Part shown: positions 49,536 to 62,490 of the stretch, piece by piece
Layout of the letters: each line of letters opens with the position of its first letter
How positions within the stretch are numbered: the first letter of the stretch is position 1
Source: Phoenix dactylifera
Lineage: Eukaryota; Streptophyta; Magnoliopsida; Arecales; Arecaceae
Direction of reading: 5' to 3'
Assembly (NCBI RefSeq): GCF_009389715.1
Contig: NC_052400.1
Span: 21,855,674 to 21,919,673 of the forward strand
DNA length: 64,000 nucleotides
Position numbers and translations under genes: made by a program
Notes under the pieces: model-generated
Database searches by the model: none
Told to the model about the DNA's origin: nothing
The model's input: only the letters and a program-made list of their open reading frames with translations

Positions 49536-51767
49536 CTACCATATTTCTTGCTGTAGCAAAGCACCATTCCCCACCCTCCTGTCACTGTGACAACGCCCGG
49601 AGTTCGTGCCTGAAGAGCCTGCGGTGCTCCTTACTTCAGACTTGCATAGGGGGCACAATGCATTTGTCTTGAGCCATTTATCCACACATTCCATGTGGAA
49701 ATAGTGGGCACATGGAAGCTCACGGAGCTCATCATTATTTACATAATTTGCCAGGCAGATACAACAAACCTACAGAAGCCAAAGCACCTATATTGTAAAT
49801 ACCAGCAAGACAGGACTTCGATTCAGTGAAACAGTGAACATTTGCGATTTAAAGAAATCATTATTTTTAGATAACCAAGACATAGATGACCCTCCATCCA
49901 GACTGCTAGACTACTAGAAATGCAAATGGAACACGAGATGCAACAGCAAGCATAGAAAAGACTCAAAGCATCCTCAGCAGAAATCATGTGTTCCTTGTCA
50001 GTACCAGCAGCCAAGATCCCACCATCGCCTTGGCTGTCTGATTTAATTTCACTCTCTTCTCCATTTTGAGGTTGCGTTGATTTGAACTTGTAGGTTGGTA
50101 GCGCAGTAATTGATTCTGAGGTAGCACCTCGGTTGTGGCTTATTTCCTCTCTAAAGCCCATGATAGATATAATGCAAGGCAAGCAACAGCATATCATTGC
50201 ACACAGAATGAAAGGCAGAGCATACCCAATACAGCTGAACATAAGGAAAACTTTACATAACCTGAGGAATAGACAAATATTAGTGGTAGACCAGGATATG
50301 GATGAGATGGAAAAAAATGCCAACTAGATTCTACCTGTACAAGTTAGGAGCATCTTGAGAAGATGAGCGCCCACCAAATATCCACACATTTCCAACAACA
50401 AACCACAGAGCAAAGAAGCAGTCTAAGGCCATCTTGAAATGGTCAACTAGAGCATTAATCCTGCAAATTATTACATAGGACTTTCATGAAAAATTCATAA
50501 CAAGGAAGAAGTTATGCCTGGAAAATTACACCAGGTTCCTATCTGGTTCTGTGACAGAAACAAAACATGCAGAGGCACTAGAAAGATTAGACCAAATTTT
50601 GTGTGTCATCAGTAAACATTTGATTGTCCTGTATAATTAGTGAAAGTTCTTGGTTCTGCCTATAATACTATATGAAAGAACTTCATCTCTGTGAATGGCC
50701 GGAGACGGGCATCCATTAAATGCATCTCTACACATAAAAAGGAAAAAAGAGGTCAGTCGACACTTATGTACTAAGGGAATTCACTAAGACATGTCATCCC
50801 TCTCAATATAAATAAATGACAGTTCTCCACTATTTACAATATCTCAATTCTCATCAACAAACAAAAGCAAGTTTCTGAGTTTTAACCTTCTATTGCTCAA
50901 CTTGAGCTCTAGCATTCTTAGATTCACAACAGGCCATACTTACTCAAAAAAGGTCCAACTAGTTTAAACCCTTAGCAAGAATGGAATCCTCTGCATCATT
51001 CATTAATTTAACACCGCAAGGCCAGTGAAACCAAAAGGAATTTCATCCTCACCATAAACCACCCCTCCAATTCCAGAGACAACAGGCTTTTCTAAAAAAC
51101 TCCATGAGGGCTTGTATTGCTCACATTGCAGGTTTCAAAAACAAATTCAGGAGAGGAGTTTAAAACAGATGGGCCACAAATGTACTAATAGACCTACAAG
51201 TTGATCTATGCTAAATGCAGTTCTTAGGCTGCACTTGATTCAGGGTCAAAGTGGAATAAGACCAACCACTTTAACTTGCTGATTTAGGACTAATTAGGGA
51301 TTGCCTACCATTTGTGGAAGGACCTAACGAAACCACTGAAGCTGTGTTTGGATGCCGAATAGCTAACCCCATTGGTATTCGCCCCTTAACCAGTTAACCA
51401 GCAATTCACTGTTTCGTGGGTACTCACTAACCACCATTAATGTCATCTTGCAAAATTTGAGAGGATGATAATAAAGAAACCGTAAAAAATATCATTTTGG
51501 GATAAAGCGGTAGAGGAAATAGGGACTGGAGGGGCTAAAGGGGTCGTTAAAGTTATTCACCGTCCTCCTAAAATAACTTTAATCTGGCTATCTACCATTT
51601 TGGCCCGTTGACCAAATAAGATTATTCATGCATTTTGTACCGTGTCCGGCTAGTCACCGATAACCTTATCCACCCTCTAATCAATACCCAAACCGTGGTG
51701 TGCCGAACCAACCAAAACAACAAGTTCGGAGTGTACTGATCTGAACCGATGTGGAACCAAGTTAGGA

Positions 51768-52250
51768 CAAAGATGGCGGAACCGATACCGAACACCGTAC
51801 CGACTGCCCGGCGGGACGAGTTGGTACGGGCCTGCGCCGGGCCATGCCGGGCTCGTAGACGGGGGAGAGGGAGAACGAGAGAGAAAAAGAGAGAGAGATA
51901 AAAGGCGGAGAGAGGGAGGGAGGCCGGTGGAGGCCGACACTGGTGCGAGCTTTCGTTCGAAACAGGGGTCTGGCCGTAAAAAATTTCGTAATTTTTAGGT
52001 AAAGTCGTTCAAAAGCCACTTGCACCAGCGCTAACCTTCACCGACCCTCTGCTGGTCTCCCTCCCTCTCCCTCTCCCTCTCCCTCTCCCTCTCCCTCCCT
52101 CCCCCCACTGGCTCTCTCTTTTCTTCTATTTCCTTCTCCTTCTCCTCCGACATGGTGTTTCGGAATCTTTGCCGAAACCATCCCAGTAAGCCGCTAGTAT
52201 GGCTCGGGACGCCCCAAACCGGACGGTTTAGGACGGTTCCGCCAACCTTG
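51768..52250. mobile_element. Mutator-like non-autonomous element, copy 3 (long form)
   Basis: The ends are CAAAGATGGCGGAACCG (51768-51784) and the inverted CGGTTCCGCCAACCTTG (52234-52250). They are flanked by AGTTAGGA at 51760-51767 and 52251-52258; extending to 9 bp gives one mismatch. The interior has the GTACCG-rich character of copies 1 and 2 but is longer (483 bp) and contains GAGAGA tracts and a CCCTCT microsatellite (about 52058-52107). It lies in the intron between RING-gene exons 1 and 2. Confidence 0.65.
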
Positions 52251-52423
52251 AGTTAGGATGCCTATTTGGGTCAATAAGTAGCCCGAACCGGCCCAAACCA
52301 CATCGAATCAAGCGGAACCCTAGCTTCACCCATCGTATATTGTTTATATATACTACACTTGTACATCGCATAAAACAAAGAAATCAAAGTTGATTTCTTG
52401 TCAGACAAAACGAACTGACGCAT

Positions 52424-52865
52424 GGGGGTGCAAATGAGCCAAGCTTAAGCAATCTAGGTTAAAATGAAGCTCAGCCTATTCTATAAATGAGCCAAACTCG
52501 AGCCAACTCATTAAGATTTGAGCGGAACTTAAGAAATTACATCAGAGCATAAAGCCTCTCGAGACTTTCGCGCATATATTTTCAGCTAATTTCCATTGTT
52601 TTATCTCAGTATTATAGCTGAAATGCATTCTTTTTTATGTGAATTATATTAGTCTAATAATTTTAATTCAAAGTAATTTTGTTATTATCAATAATAAGTA
52701 TGATAATAAATATTATAATTATATAGCATCTATTTATTATTCCTATTTTGAGCTTAATAGAAACGAGCTCAAGTTAACCAGACCTAGCTCTAGCTTAGCT
52801 TGTCTACAAATCAGGTGAGCCAAATTTGGAGCCAAACATGAGATGCTAACAGCTTGATCTTTAAC
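52424..52865. mobile_element. Third AGCTCG-type foldback element
   Basis: The left end GGGGGTGCAAATGAGCCAAG resembles the left end of the element at 2107. The right half repeats GAGCTCAAG, TAGCTCTAGC and GAGCCAAATTTGGAGCC and ends near TTTAACAGCCC. The ends are only partly inverted, so the copy is old. It lies inside the same RING-gene intron as copy 3 of the Mutator-like family. Confidence 0.45.
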
Positions 52866-54296
52866 AGCCCTAATAAGACAATCAGATAGGATATTCAATG
52901 GACGCAGACATGCAAACTCATGCTCCCAAGGAATAGTGCCATTACAATGCATTTTACACTTAATACCTTTGTTTTTAATAAGCAACCCACAAGTTGTAAC
53001 AGATGTTGTAACAGGTGTATATGTAACAGATATATAGTACATGGATCAGTAAAGCCTGAATCGAGGCAAGCACCCCCTAGCCCTTATTAGCTTAACTCAT
53101 CACACTCCTGGCATAACGAAACTAAAGATGAGATAAAATCTGTAAATTTAAAATATATATTTTGCTTTCATTAGACCAATTCTTGTTCAAGGTAAATTCT
53201 ACTGCCCAATAGCCAACATCTAAAATGTAACTATCCACCTTGTCATGGCATGCCCCCTGCTGACATCCAACCCATAGAGCAACAACCAATTACTCAGTTG
53301 TGAGTTTTCCAATAAAAAACAAAAAAAGTGTTCTGCCACTTTAGAACATAGGTGGTAGAAAATGAATTTGATGTCATATATCATATCTTAAAGGATAGAT
53401 AAAATTTGATCAAGCAATCAAAAAAAATAAGAAAGATAAAAACTACATCTATCTTTCACACATAGTGCTGCACACCGATAAATGGAAATGCCAATCAAGA
53501 ACAAGATGAAAAGAAAAAATCGAAGAGCAATAGCTGCAATGTTCCAACAATATTTAAGATTGTAATAAGAATCCATTGCCTAGTACATTGCATAGAACGA
53601 ATAAGAAATGTACCGCAGACTCGTAGTTATGATGCTTTGCCCTAGGTGAGAGATAGGACCATTGCTATGATCGTTTTTGCCTTCTGAGGCTTGTGTAGGA
53701 GAAATGGATGTGTAAGAAGTAGACTCAGGAGAGTTATTATGAGAAGAACTTCGAAGTGAGTGATATCAATCTTGCTCAGAGACCTGACTGTTGGAATGAA
53801 TGTAGCACCAACAAAGATAAGGAAGAGTGGCAATACAGCCTGCTGTACAACCTATGATACATGCAAATAATGGAGTTTTTGGATGTTCACGTCTTGACAA
53901 AAAGATAACTATAATAGCTGCTATAATTTGTCTCACATTAACAACAAGCTCAATCGAAATCCACAAACCAGAATTCAGAAGGCTTCCATGATGGCGACCA
54001 TAATTATCACTTCTTCTGGTCAATGGCGCATCCCTAGAATCAGATGAAGTAGGTGAAACTGAAGATGGTTGGAAGACCAGAGCTGGTGTGCTTGTTGAAG
54101 GCCTATCTTCATAATGCAATTCACCTGAGTCGTTTTGGTCATATCCATGAGAGTGTGATGTAGAAGCAGCACCACCCCTTGATATATCAATTATGAGCTC
54201 ATCTTCATTAACTTTAGCTGGTTGATCCATCAGCAAAGGATGTCTGTCGGTTTGACCTTCACCATATGGTTCCAGAGGAGGAATAGCCATTGACAT

Positions 54297-55891
54297 CCAA
54301 CAATAAATATGAAGCAAAAGATAGCACAGAAAAGTAGCAATAAGCCAATTTCCTATGCTTCGGTTTCCTTTTTCTGAGAAGTTAACATTTGTCTCATACA
54401 AAACTCAGTAACAATACTAGCCACAGTAAATGATTCTACCACTTCACCTTAACGATAGACAGAGATGCTCTGAAATTTGAGACGACCACTTCTAAAGAAT
54501 TCCATCAAGCAAACTATGCATCTTAAAAGAGAAAATTCTTTTTTCTGTTGTTTTCTTCTTCTATGAATAGCAATTCAAGTGGAGTCAATCCGACCTGCAA
54601 AACTAATTATATTTTATTACACAGTGGAAAAGCTACAGTGTCTTTATCAAGTTATTACTGTATGAACCATGAAGTTTCAGATGATTCTTTACCGCTTGAT
54701 GTTACCTGATCTAGCACATTGTAGACATACTATTTTATATAAACTTTATAAGTGCCTATGCACCTGAAGAGGCCAGGGATGGTAGTCGACTACTCTGCAA
54801 GAGTAAGGCCAATGTACTTTGAAGTCAAATTCCTAAGTTATTTCACGCCTTCTTAAATGTGACAAAGCTGCGGTTTTGTGAAGAAACACAACATGTCATT
54901 GTGAAAGACGGACTTAAGCTTACTAAATTTTCATTCAGAAACACTAGCTAAGCAAGATCATATTGCTACAAGGAAACACAGAAATAGTTCTCTTAACAAG
55001 ATAACACAGAAAATAATATTCTTCCTCATAGGGTTAATCTAAACACAAACTAATAAGACTTGCAACATGCAAAATAAAAACCTTCAGTGAATAAACCATG
55101 CCGACCTACATTAACTATTCAGGTGCCGAAGCTTTAAATATGGAAGTCTATTACATCACTTATTACCCACTACCACAATATCTGCTAACAGTTTTCATTT
55201 CCACAGCAAGCACCTGTAGAACAAATCAAAATAATTCTCAAGAACACGCTAAAAATTTAGATAAGAAGAAAGGTCATCAATAATTCTCAAAAGCCATTGG
55301 ATCCATCAATAAAGCGATATCGACCCATCAATGAATGCCATCAAACAATCTCTCAACTACATATTAAAGAACCGTATCAAAAATTCAAATACCACCTAGT
55401 CAAACAAGAGTTATCGTAATCTTATGAAAGAAAAAGACAGAAAAGTACCCTTCAACACCCAGAAAACCGACAATCCACCAACCAAAACCGTATAAAGATA
55501 AATTTTTTTAGAAAAAAAAGGTCTCATAAACCAAACCCTAATTAACGAGTTTCCAGCTCATTCAAAACTTCTAATAATGCATCAAAAGGAACCCTACCAA
55601 GACGAAATTTCCGACCTGAATTACAAAGAAGAAAGGGGTATCGGCAGCTCCGGCAAAGAAATGTTCAAGAAAACGAGATTTCCAAGCGTATTCCGGCCCA
55701 CTTCGGCCGGACAACCGGGGAATCGAACCAAGAAGCGAAGATGGGCAAAAACCTCAGATTAGGGGAGGGTTTCTGGCGATTAAAGGGGCGAGAGGATGGG
55801 AGATATCGGAGGATATCGTATCAAATCTCGCGACCCGTTTTGGCCCTCTATTGGAATTAGGGAGAGAGTCGGTTGAAATTTCTCGGTCATT

Positions 55892-55931
<40 letters not shown>

Positions 55932-56380
55932 CCAGGTTTTCTTCCCGTAGGAATTTTTCGGGCACCAGCCTCGGCGTTTACGTGGCTTGCAAGACCCGTT
56001 TCGGAATATTATATATGTGGATGTGAGAACAGCAGCCCTTCGTGTCCATTTATCAGGAATTCTAACGGTGTTCCTCGGCGTCTGATCAGCGAGTTCCCTG
56101 GCTGGGGGTGATGGAAAGGCCGTGGCGGCCACGGAGTCCATTAACGGTACAGATCGGCAATGTTGAGTGGTTATTGATTTTTTTTTGGTACAGGTTGTTC
56201 ACCCTACCCTAATATTGGTGCGGTCAGTAGAGTTAAGAATTACAAAATGGTATAAGTGTGAAGGGCTAGTTTCCTGATGTGAGAACTTTTTCGGAATGCT
56301 GTGCTGCATAGGAGGTGACTTAGTCGACTGTCTTATTCGCCTTTCTATACACGTGTACTACTTGCCTGAAACTTCATGCA
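54297..56380. other. 5' flank and probable leader of the RING gene
   Basis: An acceptor-like TTTTGCAG|GTCGGATT on the minus strand near 54594 suggests that the first coding exon begins in a 5' UTR joined to an upstream leader around 55600-55800. A CT/GA microsatellite at 55903-55922 lies in GC-richer sequence that could be the promoter. Plus-strand open frames here have no recognisable domain. Confidence 0.35.
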
Positions 56381-56454
56381 ATCTTGCACCATCCGTCGAA
56401 TATCGTCAATAAGAGGGCATTCGTCCGTCTTACTCCCCTCTTTCCGTATCCAAT

Positions 56455-56710
56455 CGATCACCATGGCCAAATCTTCCTCAATGATGATGCGCTCTGCCCC
56501 CAATCTCCTCCTGGCATAAGAAATGCCTTCCTATACGGCTCTGAGCTCTGCCCCCAATGCTGTCAACCCATAACTCCATAAGTGCATCGCCCATCCGCAG
56601 CTATGATCTGTGAGTCATGACTCCTGATCACAAAACCCACTTCTGCTTTCTCTCCATCACCGGATGCACTACCATCAAAGTTCACTTTAAGATGGCTGGA
56701 GGGCGAGAGC
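56455..56710 (-). pseudogene. LINE-type RNase H fragment
   Basis: Translated on the minus strand, about 56560-56690 reads KVNFDGSASGDGEKAEVGFV, the opening of the RNase H-like domain found at the 3' end of plant L1-type ORF2. An in-frame stop follows within about 45 codons. It is a short, decayed remnant. Confidence 0.65.
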
Positions 56711-56825
56711 TCCCAGGAAACAAGGATGAACTTGAGTTCTGAATCAAGTGGTTATCGATTGGATGGATCAGATCCACGGCTAGACCGCAAAGCAACGGGC
56801 ACAATGACGATGAAAAAAAAATCAT

Positions 56826-56864
<39 letters not shown>

Positions 56865-58449
56865 TGTTTCGTGATTGAATTGGTCCATCAACTTAATGAT
56901 AGAGCTGGTTCAACAAAAAATTGCCTTGTTATCGTTCTTGATATATTTATGATAAATTCTGAGCATTCAAGAAAGACACGTTAGATATAGCTATGCCTAT
57001 TCCATGTTTGCGGCATCTAATTCATGACAGGTTATATTAATCCTCTAAGTTGCACGGAGTAAAACTTGCTGGCGATATATACTCATTTAGCAAAATTATA
57101 CATCTTGCATTCATATTTTTAATCATGGTTCGTTGTCTTAATTTTTTGCCCTATGATTTACATTTTCTATCAAAATAGGTTGGACATGAACAAATATTTT
57201 TATAACATAGAAACAAATTTTATGTAGAAGCTTGTCAATTCTCGATGGAGTAATATAGGGACAAAAGCAACCAGATGTATTGGAGTGTGAGCACATGCCT
57301 ATCTAGCGAGCGAGATACAAGTCCAAGCAACTCTCGTAGATTGGGTGAACCAAGAGAAGCACTATTAAAGGAACCACCTGTCCATTGCGTGTGGGCCTGT
57401 GGCTGTAATGCATAGTAGTATGCATGATGTTGATGTAACTTTAAGCCTGGTCGTTCTTTTCGGTCCAGCGCTAAGCTTCTCTTTCTACCAAAAAAAACCT
57501 CAGATGTCGATTGCAAGTTGGTAAAGGGAGGAGTGAAGTTGCTTGGGTGTTTGGAAACACGTGGATCTCTCTCTATCTATCTACGATTCTACATATCTGT
57601 CTAGATTTCTCGTTCAACAACCTCACCTAAATCCCTGACCTACCTGAATAAGAGCTGGGGATAGCTTACTATTCTTTGTTAAAAGGACAGAAAGAAAGGC
57701 ATCTTGAATCAATTCCACCTCAAACTCGGGATGGAGATTGGTTAAACTGGCAAGCCAAGCTTGCCGATCGAGGGCGAAAGAGATTATTCAGGCGTGTTTC
57801 TTGAGACAGCTATATACGTCCTATAAAGCTATCATTTTGATTTGTTATCAGTCTTTTCCACATAAATGCTTGCTCTATTGACGTAAAATCCAACGCAAGT
57901 TGCTTGATTTGTACCTGAAACTTCCACGTATAACTGTTCAACCAATGGTCTTATTAATGTACAAAATCAACTGGATGGACATGGGCTTGTTATGGTGAAG
58001 ACGCAGTATGGTCTGCTTGTTAGCGAGCAACTTTATGAGAAAGAGAAATAAGCAAAAGGAGACATGATCGCACGTCAAACAAGAAGCGCCGTTAAGTACT
58101 TACTTTAAACTAGCAGAAAAGGGAACACTAGAAGCACACGATGAAACAAAACCTGCCACGGAGTGCGCTAAACTGCAGGCCACATCCCTATTACTTTTCA
58201 AGCGCTCATGTTGGACTTTAAATCGAACTCTACTCCTTCCAGGACCTTTCCAGAACTGATTTCCAGTGATAGCTCGAGAGAAGAATGATGTGACGTTGCG
58301 ATGCCGGGCGGCGGTCTTCGAAAAGGTCTTTCTTGAGCTGGCTGGGAAGGCTGAATAAGATGGGCGTCTGCGATACGGCAATGACTGAGTAACCATTATA
58401 AATAGTATGTTGACTTGGGGCGGCGTTCTTTTTTAATTATTATTAAACA
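56711..58449. other. Intergenic DNA, no gene recognised
   Basis: The segment contains an AT/GT compound microsatellite (56826-56864). The open frames at 57235-57516 and 58100-58396 have no recognisable domain. They could be more LINE-derived sequence, but I cannot show it. Confidence 0.35.
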
Positions 58450-59330
58450 GGTGTCTTATTGCATTTTAGTATAAATACGGTCAGAAGAGTCGGAGTGCAA
58501 AATATCTCGGGGTTGAATAGAAACTGTAGATAAATTTCTACGTACGGCATGTCTGGCCACATAAAAAGCCGTCCAACCTGCAACAAAATTTATCTTTCTG
58601 AAGATATGAGTCATCCCGATTTTTATCAAATCATCAATCAATTCCTAAATATCCGTCAGAAGTGGATGGGCATGGACCAGACAATACTGCCTTGTTGCCC
58701 AACCCACCACCATGTTTAGTCTCCCTCCAAAACTATGCAGCTAGCCCCATACCATATCTGTCTCTATCCCAAACACTGTTATCAAAATTGATCTTCAAGT
58801 AATTTTGGGACGGAGGCTCCACAATGAGAAAGAACATCTATGGTAGCGTAGAACCTACGGAATATGAGTCCCGAGTTTCCCCAATAGCCATAGATCCTCC
58901 ACCAACTAGTGCACATGCTCTCTAAAACTTGCATCAATGCTCTCATAAGAATGAGTCTCGGCCCCAGATTTTCTTTTCTAAAAATATAATCCTTCCGACT
59001 CAAATCAAATATGGTAAGCAATATAGACCACCTCAATCACTTTCCCCTTGGAGTGGTTCCTGTTCATGCCGCCTCTCAGCAACTCAAGAAAATCATTAAC
59101 CGGGGAAGGGAAAGTGAAGAAATAGGAGGGAAATGTTTGACAATCGCCGTATGAAAAAAAGGACATGGCCAATAGTCTCCTCTATATCCGAACAGGTATC
59201 ACAGAATGGAGCTAAATTCAATCCTCTCCTTGCCAAAATGCTTCCACGAGGGATCCGGTGCCAAGTCAACTTCCAAAAGAATTTAAGGCAACTCTGGAAT
59301 GAGTCCCCAACTTCCACACCCATGCACCAT
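58450..59330 (-). pseudogene. LINE ORF2 tail: RT zinc-binding region and RNase H, decayed
   Basis: In minus-strand order, about 59150-59300 reads FWKLTWHRIPRGSILARRGL and then FCDTCSDIEETIGHVLFF, the reverse-transcriptase-associated zinc-binding motif. About 58680-58800 reads YLKINFDNSVWDRDRYGMGL, the RNase H start, and about 58530-58640 gives its C-terminal part (MTHIFRKINFVAGWTAFYV). Stops and frame changes interrupt it. The order matches a plant L1-type ORF2 3' end. Confidence 0.7.
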
Positions 59331-59819
59331 TCCTCACTTCCACTGGACCTGGACTGTAGAGTTTATAAAGATTTCATGTTCTAGCTCTGAGTGAAAGAGA
59401 TAGACCCCAAGCAACTTTGTCGAGAGTATCACACCTGGGAATAGGAGTGGAGTGCACTCGATCAGCGTTGTATAGTGCAGGTGTTCAGACTCTTCTCTCC
59501 TTCAATCATCAGATCAGACAACAAGGTTCTCTAATAAATCGACATTGAATATGCTATCGATGTGTATCTGAATCTCTATGGAAGGTTCGTCCTCGCCCTC
59601 CATCCTATACCTCTTCCAACGCTACCTAGGCCGAAGCTTAGGCTCCCGGACATGCCTAGAGTAAGAGATTTATATATATAGGGGTCGGAGCGAGCACCGG
59701 CATTTTTTTTTTCTGAAGCAGATGTATCATATATGTTGAGTATGAATACATTCAAAAAAGTCAAAAGATAACAAGTTCCAAAGTGCACTTGGTAATCCTC
59801 GCTCTTCTAGCCACAGAGT

Positions 59820-61112
59820 CTCTCCAGAATGGTTAGTCACATCTGAGACTATTCAATCTACTGCTTCATTGGCCTCACGATATACGTGATTCGCCTGTAC
59901 GGCCATCCCATTAGTGATCATAGGCTATATGTCCCTGAGCAGCAGATGGCATACGCCCACCCTCCACACCCTACTGAATCCAACCAATAACTGTAACTGA
60001 ATCACCCTCGAGCACGATAGCACGGGCTCGCAGCTTGTGCCACGCATAGCACACGCCAGACCATGTTGCTTGCAGTTCCGCCCCGAAAACTGAGATGTCA
60101 AAGATTTGGCAGCATTTGGCTGCAATCACCCTGGAGTTCGGACCTTTAATGATGAAGCCGGCCCCTCCCCTACTCCCTCCATCCGATACACATCCGTCGA
60201 AATTTACCTTGAGGAAGCTCGAGGGTGAAAGTTCCGAGGTGAAGAACATCATGCGAGATGCTCCACGAGCAACAGAGGGGGCCAGATATCCCAAGCTATC
60301 AAAGGTACGTCCGTTAGATGTGCCTGAAGGATCGCCTAGCATTTGGGCTCTCTCCACAACGAACCTTGGGGGGAGGGGGGCTAGCTCCCTCCAAATATCC
60401 AAGTGTCCTTAGATAGCTAGATCCGGTACGCTACATAAGTCACCATAGTGACCACCTGCTTGGAACGGAGGGTGATCTCCCACTGTCTGGTCACCTACAA
60501 GAAAAGACGCAGAGTCATGCCAGACCCCTAATGGGATATGGCCAGCTCCTAGATCCTCCTCGCACGCTGGCAGTGGAATAAGGCATGGTCCACAGACTCA
60601 ACCACCTAGCACAAGGGGCACTGGGGATGGATATCTAGGCCTCTATCACTCAGGACGAGCCTCGTTAGGAGCTGTCCCCAGGCGACCTTTTAGAGAAATA
60701 AGGCCACCCTCGGATGTAGACCAAAACTCCAGACCCAAGCATACTCAACCTCCGAGCGACACGCACTCTGGAGGTGGCTGTAGAGGTCGCCTACCTTGAC
60801 CCTAGATGTGCAGGTCGAGCTCCACACCCTCACATCCAGGCTTGCATACCCTGGAACTGGCATAGACCGTATCTTCTTAGCAAGCTGGTCTCCAAACATC
60901 TAGGCTAAGCGGGTAGTGTCCCATCCTATCCCTCCCGGCCGAAAAAGGTCACAAACCAGCAGACCTCCCGGGATGTCGACATTGACCATGGTCGTCCAGC
61001 ACCTCACGAGAGCGAATCCACCTGGAGGTCTTCCACCGCATATACGCTCTGCCCATCGCCGATCAACTACCGCATCCACACCTTTCGAAATTGAATCCCT
61101 ACTCTTTGCCAC
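59820..61112 (-). pseudogene. LINE ORF2 tail, better-preserved copy
   Basis: One minus-strand frame runs from 61112 to about 60590 with in-frame stops at about 60900 and 60690. It covers the ORF2 region before the zinc-binding motif (WVWSFGLHPRVALFL, then WGQLLTRLVLSDRGLDIHPQ and CPLC). The open frame at 59971-60402 follows with a clear RNase H domain: LKVNFDGCVSDGG (Asp), FGAELQATW (Glu) and LEGDSVTV (Asp). The reverse-transcriptase core is absent, as in 5'-truncated LINE insertions. Confidence 0.75.
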
Positions 61113-62260
61113 TTGGTTGTGCCAATTGAACCAAGGTTCGATGTCCTGTATTCAAATTTTTGACTCTCATCACACTATGCATATTGATTGTTTAGTTCGA
61201 GCCTAGTACATCGAATGTGTTTTGTTTTTCAGATAGTAGCATAACTGCTTGCTGCATGGCTGTGAACATATCTAATGACTTTCCTAAATTATGCTTTTTT
61301 AAAAAAAAAAAAATTCCTGTAGGAAAAATTGTTCACCAGTTGAGGGAGTATAATTATGTTGTTTTAGGTTTTTTTTTTTAATCTACTCAAGAGCCCTAGC
61401 AACCTGAATCTTGTGGTACCATTGTTTGCGAGGGTCTATGAGGTGAAAACCCTCGTCCCGCTACCTTAAGTATACTACTTGCTTGTAAAAGAGCCTTAAT
61501 TTTAGATTTCGGTATCTAGATTGTCTTGTTATCTTTTCAGTAGATGTGCATTAGCTATAGATATGTTACCCCTTCCATTGTTGTGGGCATGCATCAACTT
61601 GACTCTCTCAAAACATAATGCCTTCTCATTCATATGCTTTGGTTACAAATGTAGCTTTATTATTTGTCCCCCCTACTCGGTTTAACCCGCTCTCCTGTTC
61701 TTTCCATGTTTATTTTAGTTTTAGGGTGGTTCGCAGTACCATGCTGAAATCCAAGTTAAAGGAATAATGCGAACTGAAATGAAGTAGCACTTTTACAAGG
61801 TACAACATATTTTAGAATTATATTAGTTAGCCAGTGTTTTTCCGTAAGTGAGACAGGTGTCTTAACAATCGAGTCGTATACACTATTTTAATATCAATTC
61901 AACCAAAAAAGGGACCCGTTACTTTCATAAAAGATAGAGCATAGATTTTCTGCAATCGGCAGTCTGCATCGCACAGATTTAATTGCTGCCATCATTATAT
62001 ATGGACGGTTGTCAAATAAGATGATTTTATCGTGTCCTCCTCGTTGTTTCTTATTCAACGACCATCCATGTTTTATAGCACGGTAACATGCAGCACTATG
62101 CTGTATGACCGGCGAACCGTGGCCAAAAGAAAATCGTTCATCGCCCATTCGATTGGTTGCGTGGGCCCAATGATGTGTTGAAATGCTGCTTTTAACTTTC
62201 TGAAAACAGAGGGTCTCTACTTAGGAGCTTTTCAAAAAAAATGCTTTTAGCCCCAATCAA
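61113..62260. other. Intergenic DNA, no gene recognised
   Basis: No gene is supported. The 84-codon minus-strand frame at 61894-62148 has no recognisable domain. Confidence 0.4.
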
Positions 62261-62490
62261 TAAAAAAATAAAAAATTAATTTACACTAATAATTATAATA
62301 TTTTATATCTTTTTTATTATATTATACTATATATAATATTATATTATATTATATCATAATACATTAATATATTATATTAAATAATTTGATATAATATTAA
62401 ATCATTATGCTATAGTATACAATATTAAATTACTATATATAATAATATTATATTACATTACAGTAATATTATACTATATTATATATTTAT
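62261..62490. repeat. AT-only low-complexity block
   Basis: Almost entirely A and T, with repeated TATTATA motifs, this is simple sequence with strong self-complementarity. A similar AT-rich block begins again at about 63535. Confidence 0.85.

Larger units (their letters stand above)
49536..54296 (-). pseudogene. RING-H2 membrane E3 ubiquitin ligase, probable pseudogene
   Basis: Exons in order: 53614-54296, 50335-50460, 49967-50261, 49536-49769; phases join to 446 codons. The start is ATG at 54294-54296 (MSMAIPPLEPYGEG), with a second ATG two codons later. The product resembles plant RING proteins with a membrane-anchored middle: transmembrane segments at WISIELVVNVRQIIAAIIV and PLFACIIGCTAGCIATLPYL, then ALDCFFALWFVVGNVWIFGG and YALPFILCAMICCCLPCII, and a C-terminal RING-H2 (CCICLANY...LPCAHYFH...CPLC). 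Such proteins transfer ubiquitin from an E2 enzyme at membranes. Two lesions are visible. An in-frame TGA at 53766-53768 (codon 177) precedes all but two membrane segments and the RING. The 5' splice site after exon 3 reads GCT|TTGAGT where GTGAGT is expected. The first alone would truncate the protein to 176 residues. Sequencing error cannot be excluded. Confidence 0.8.
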
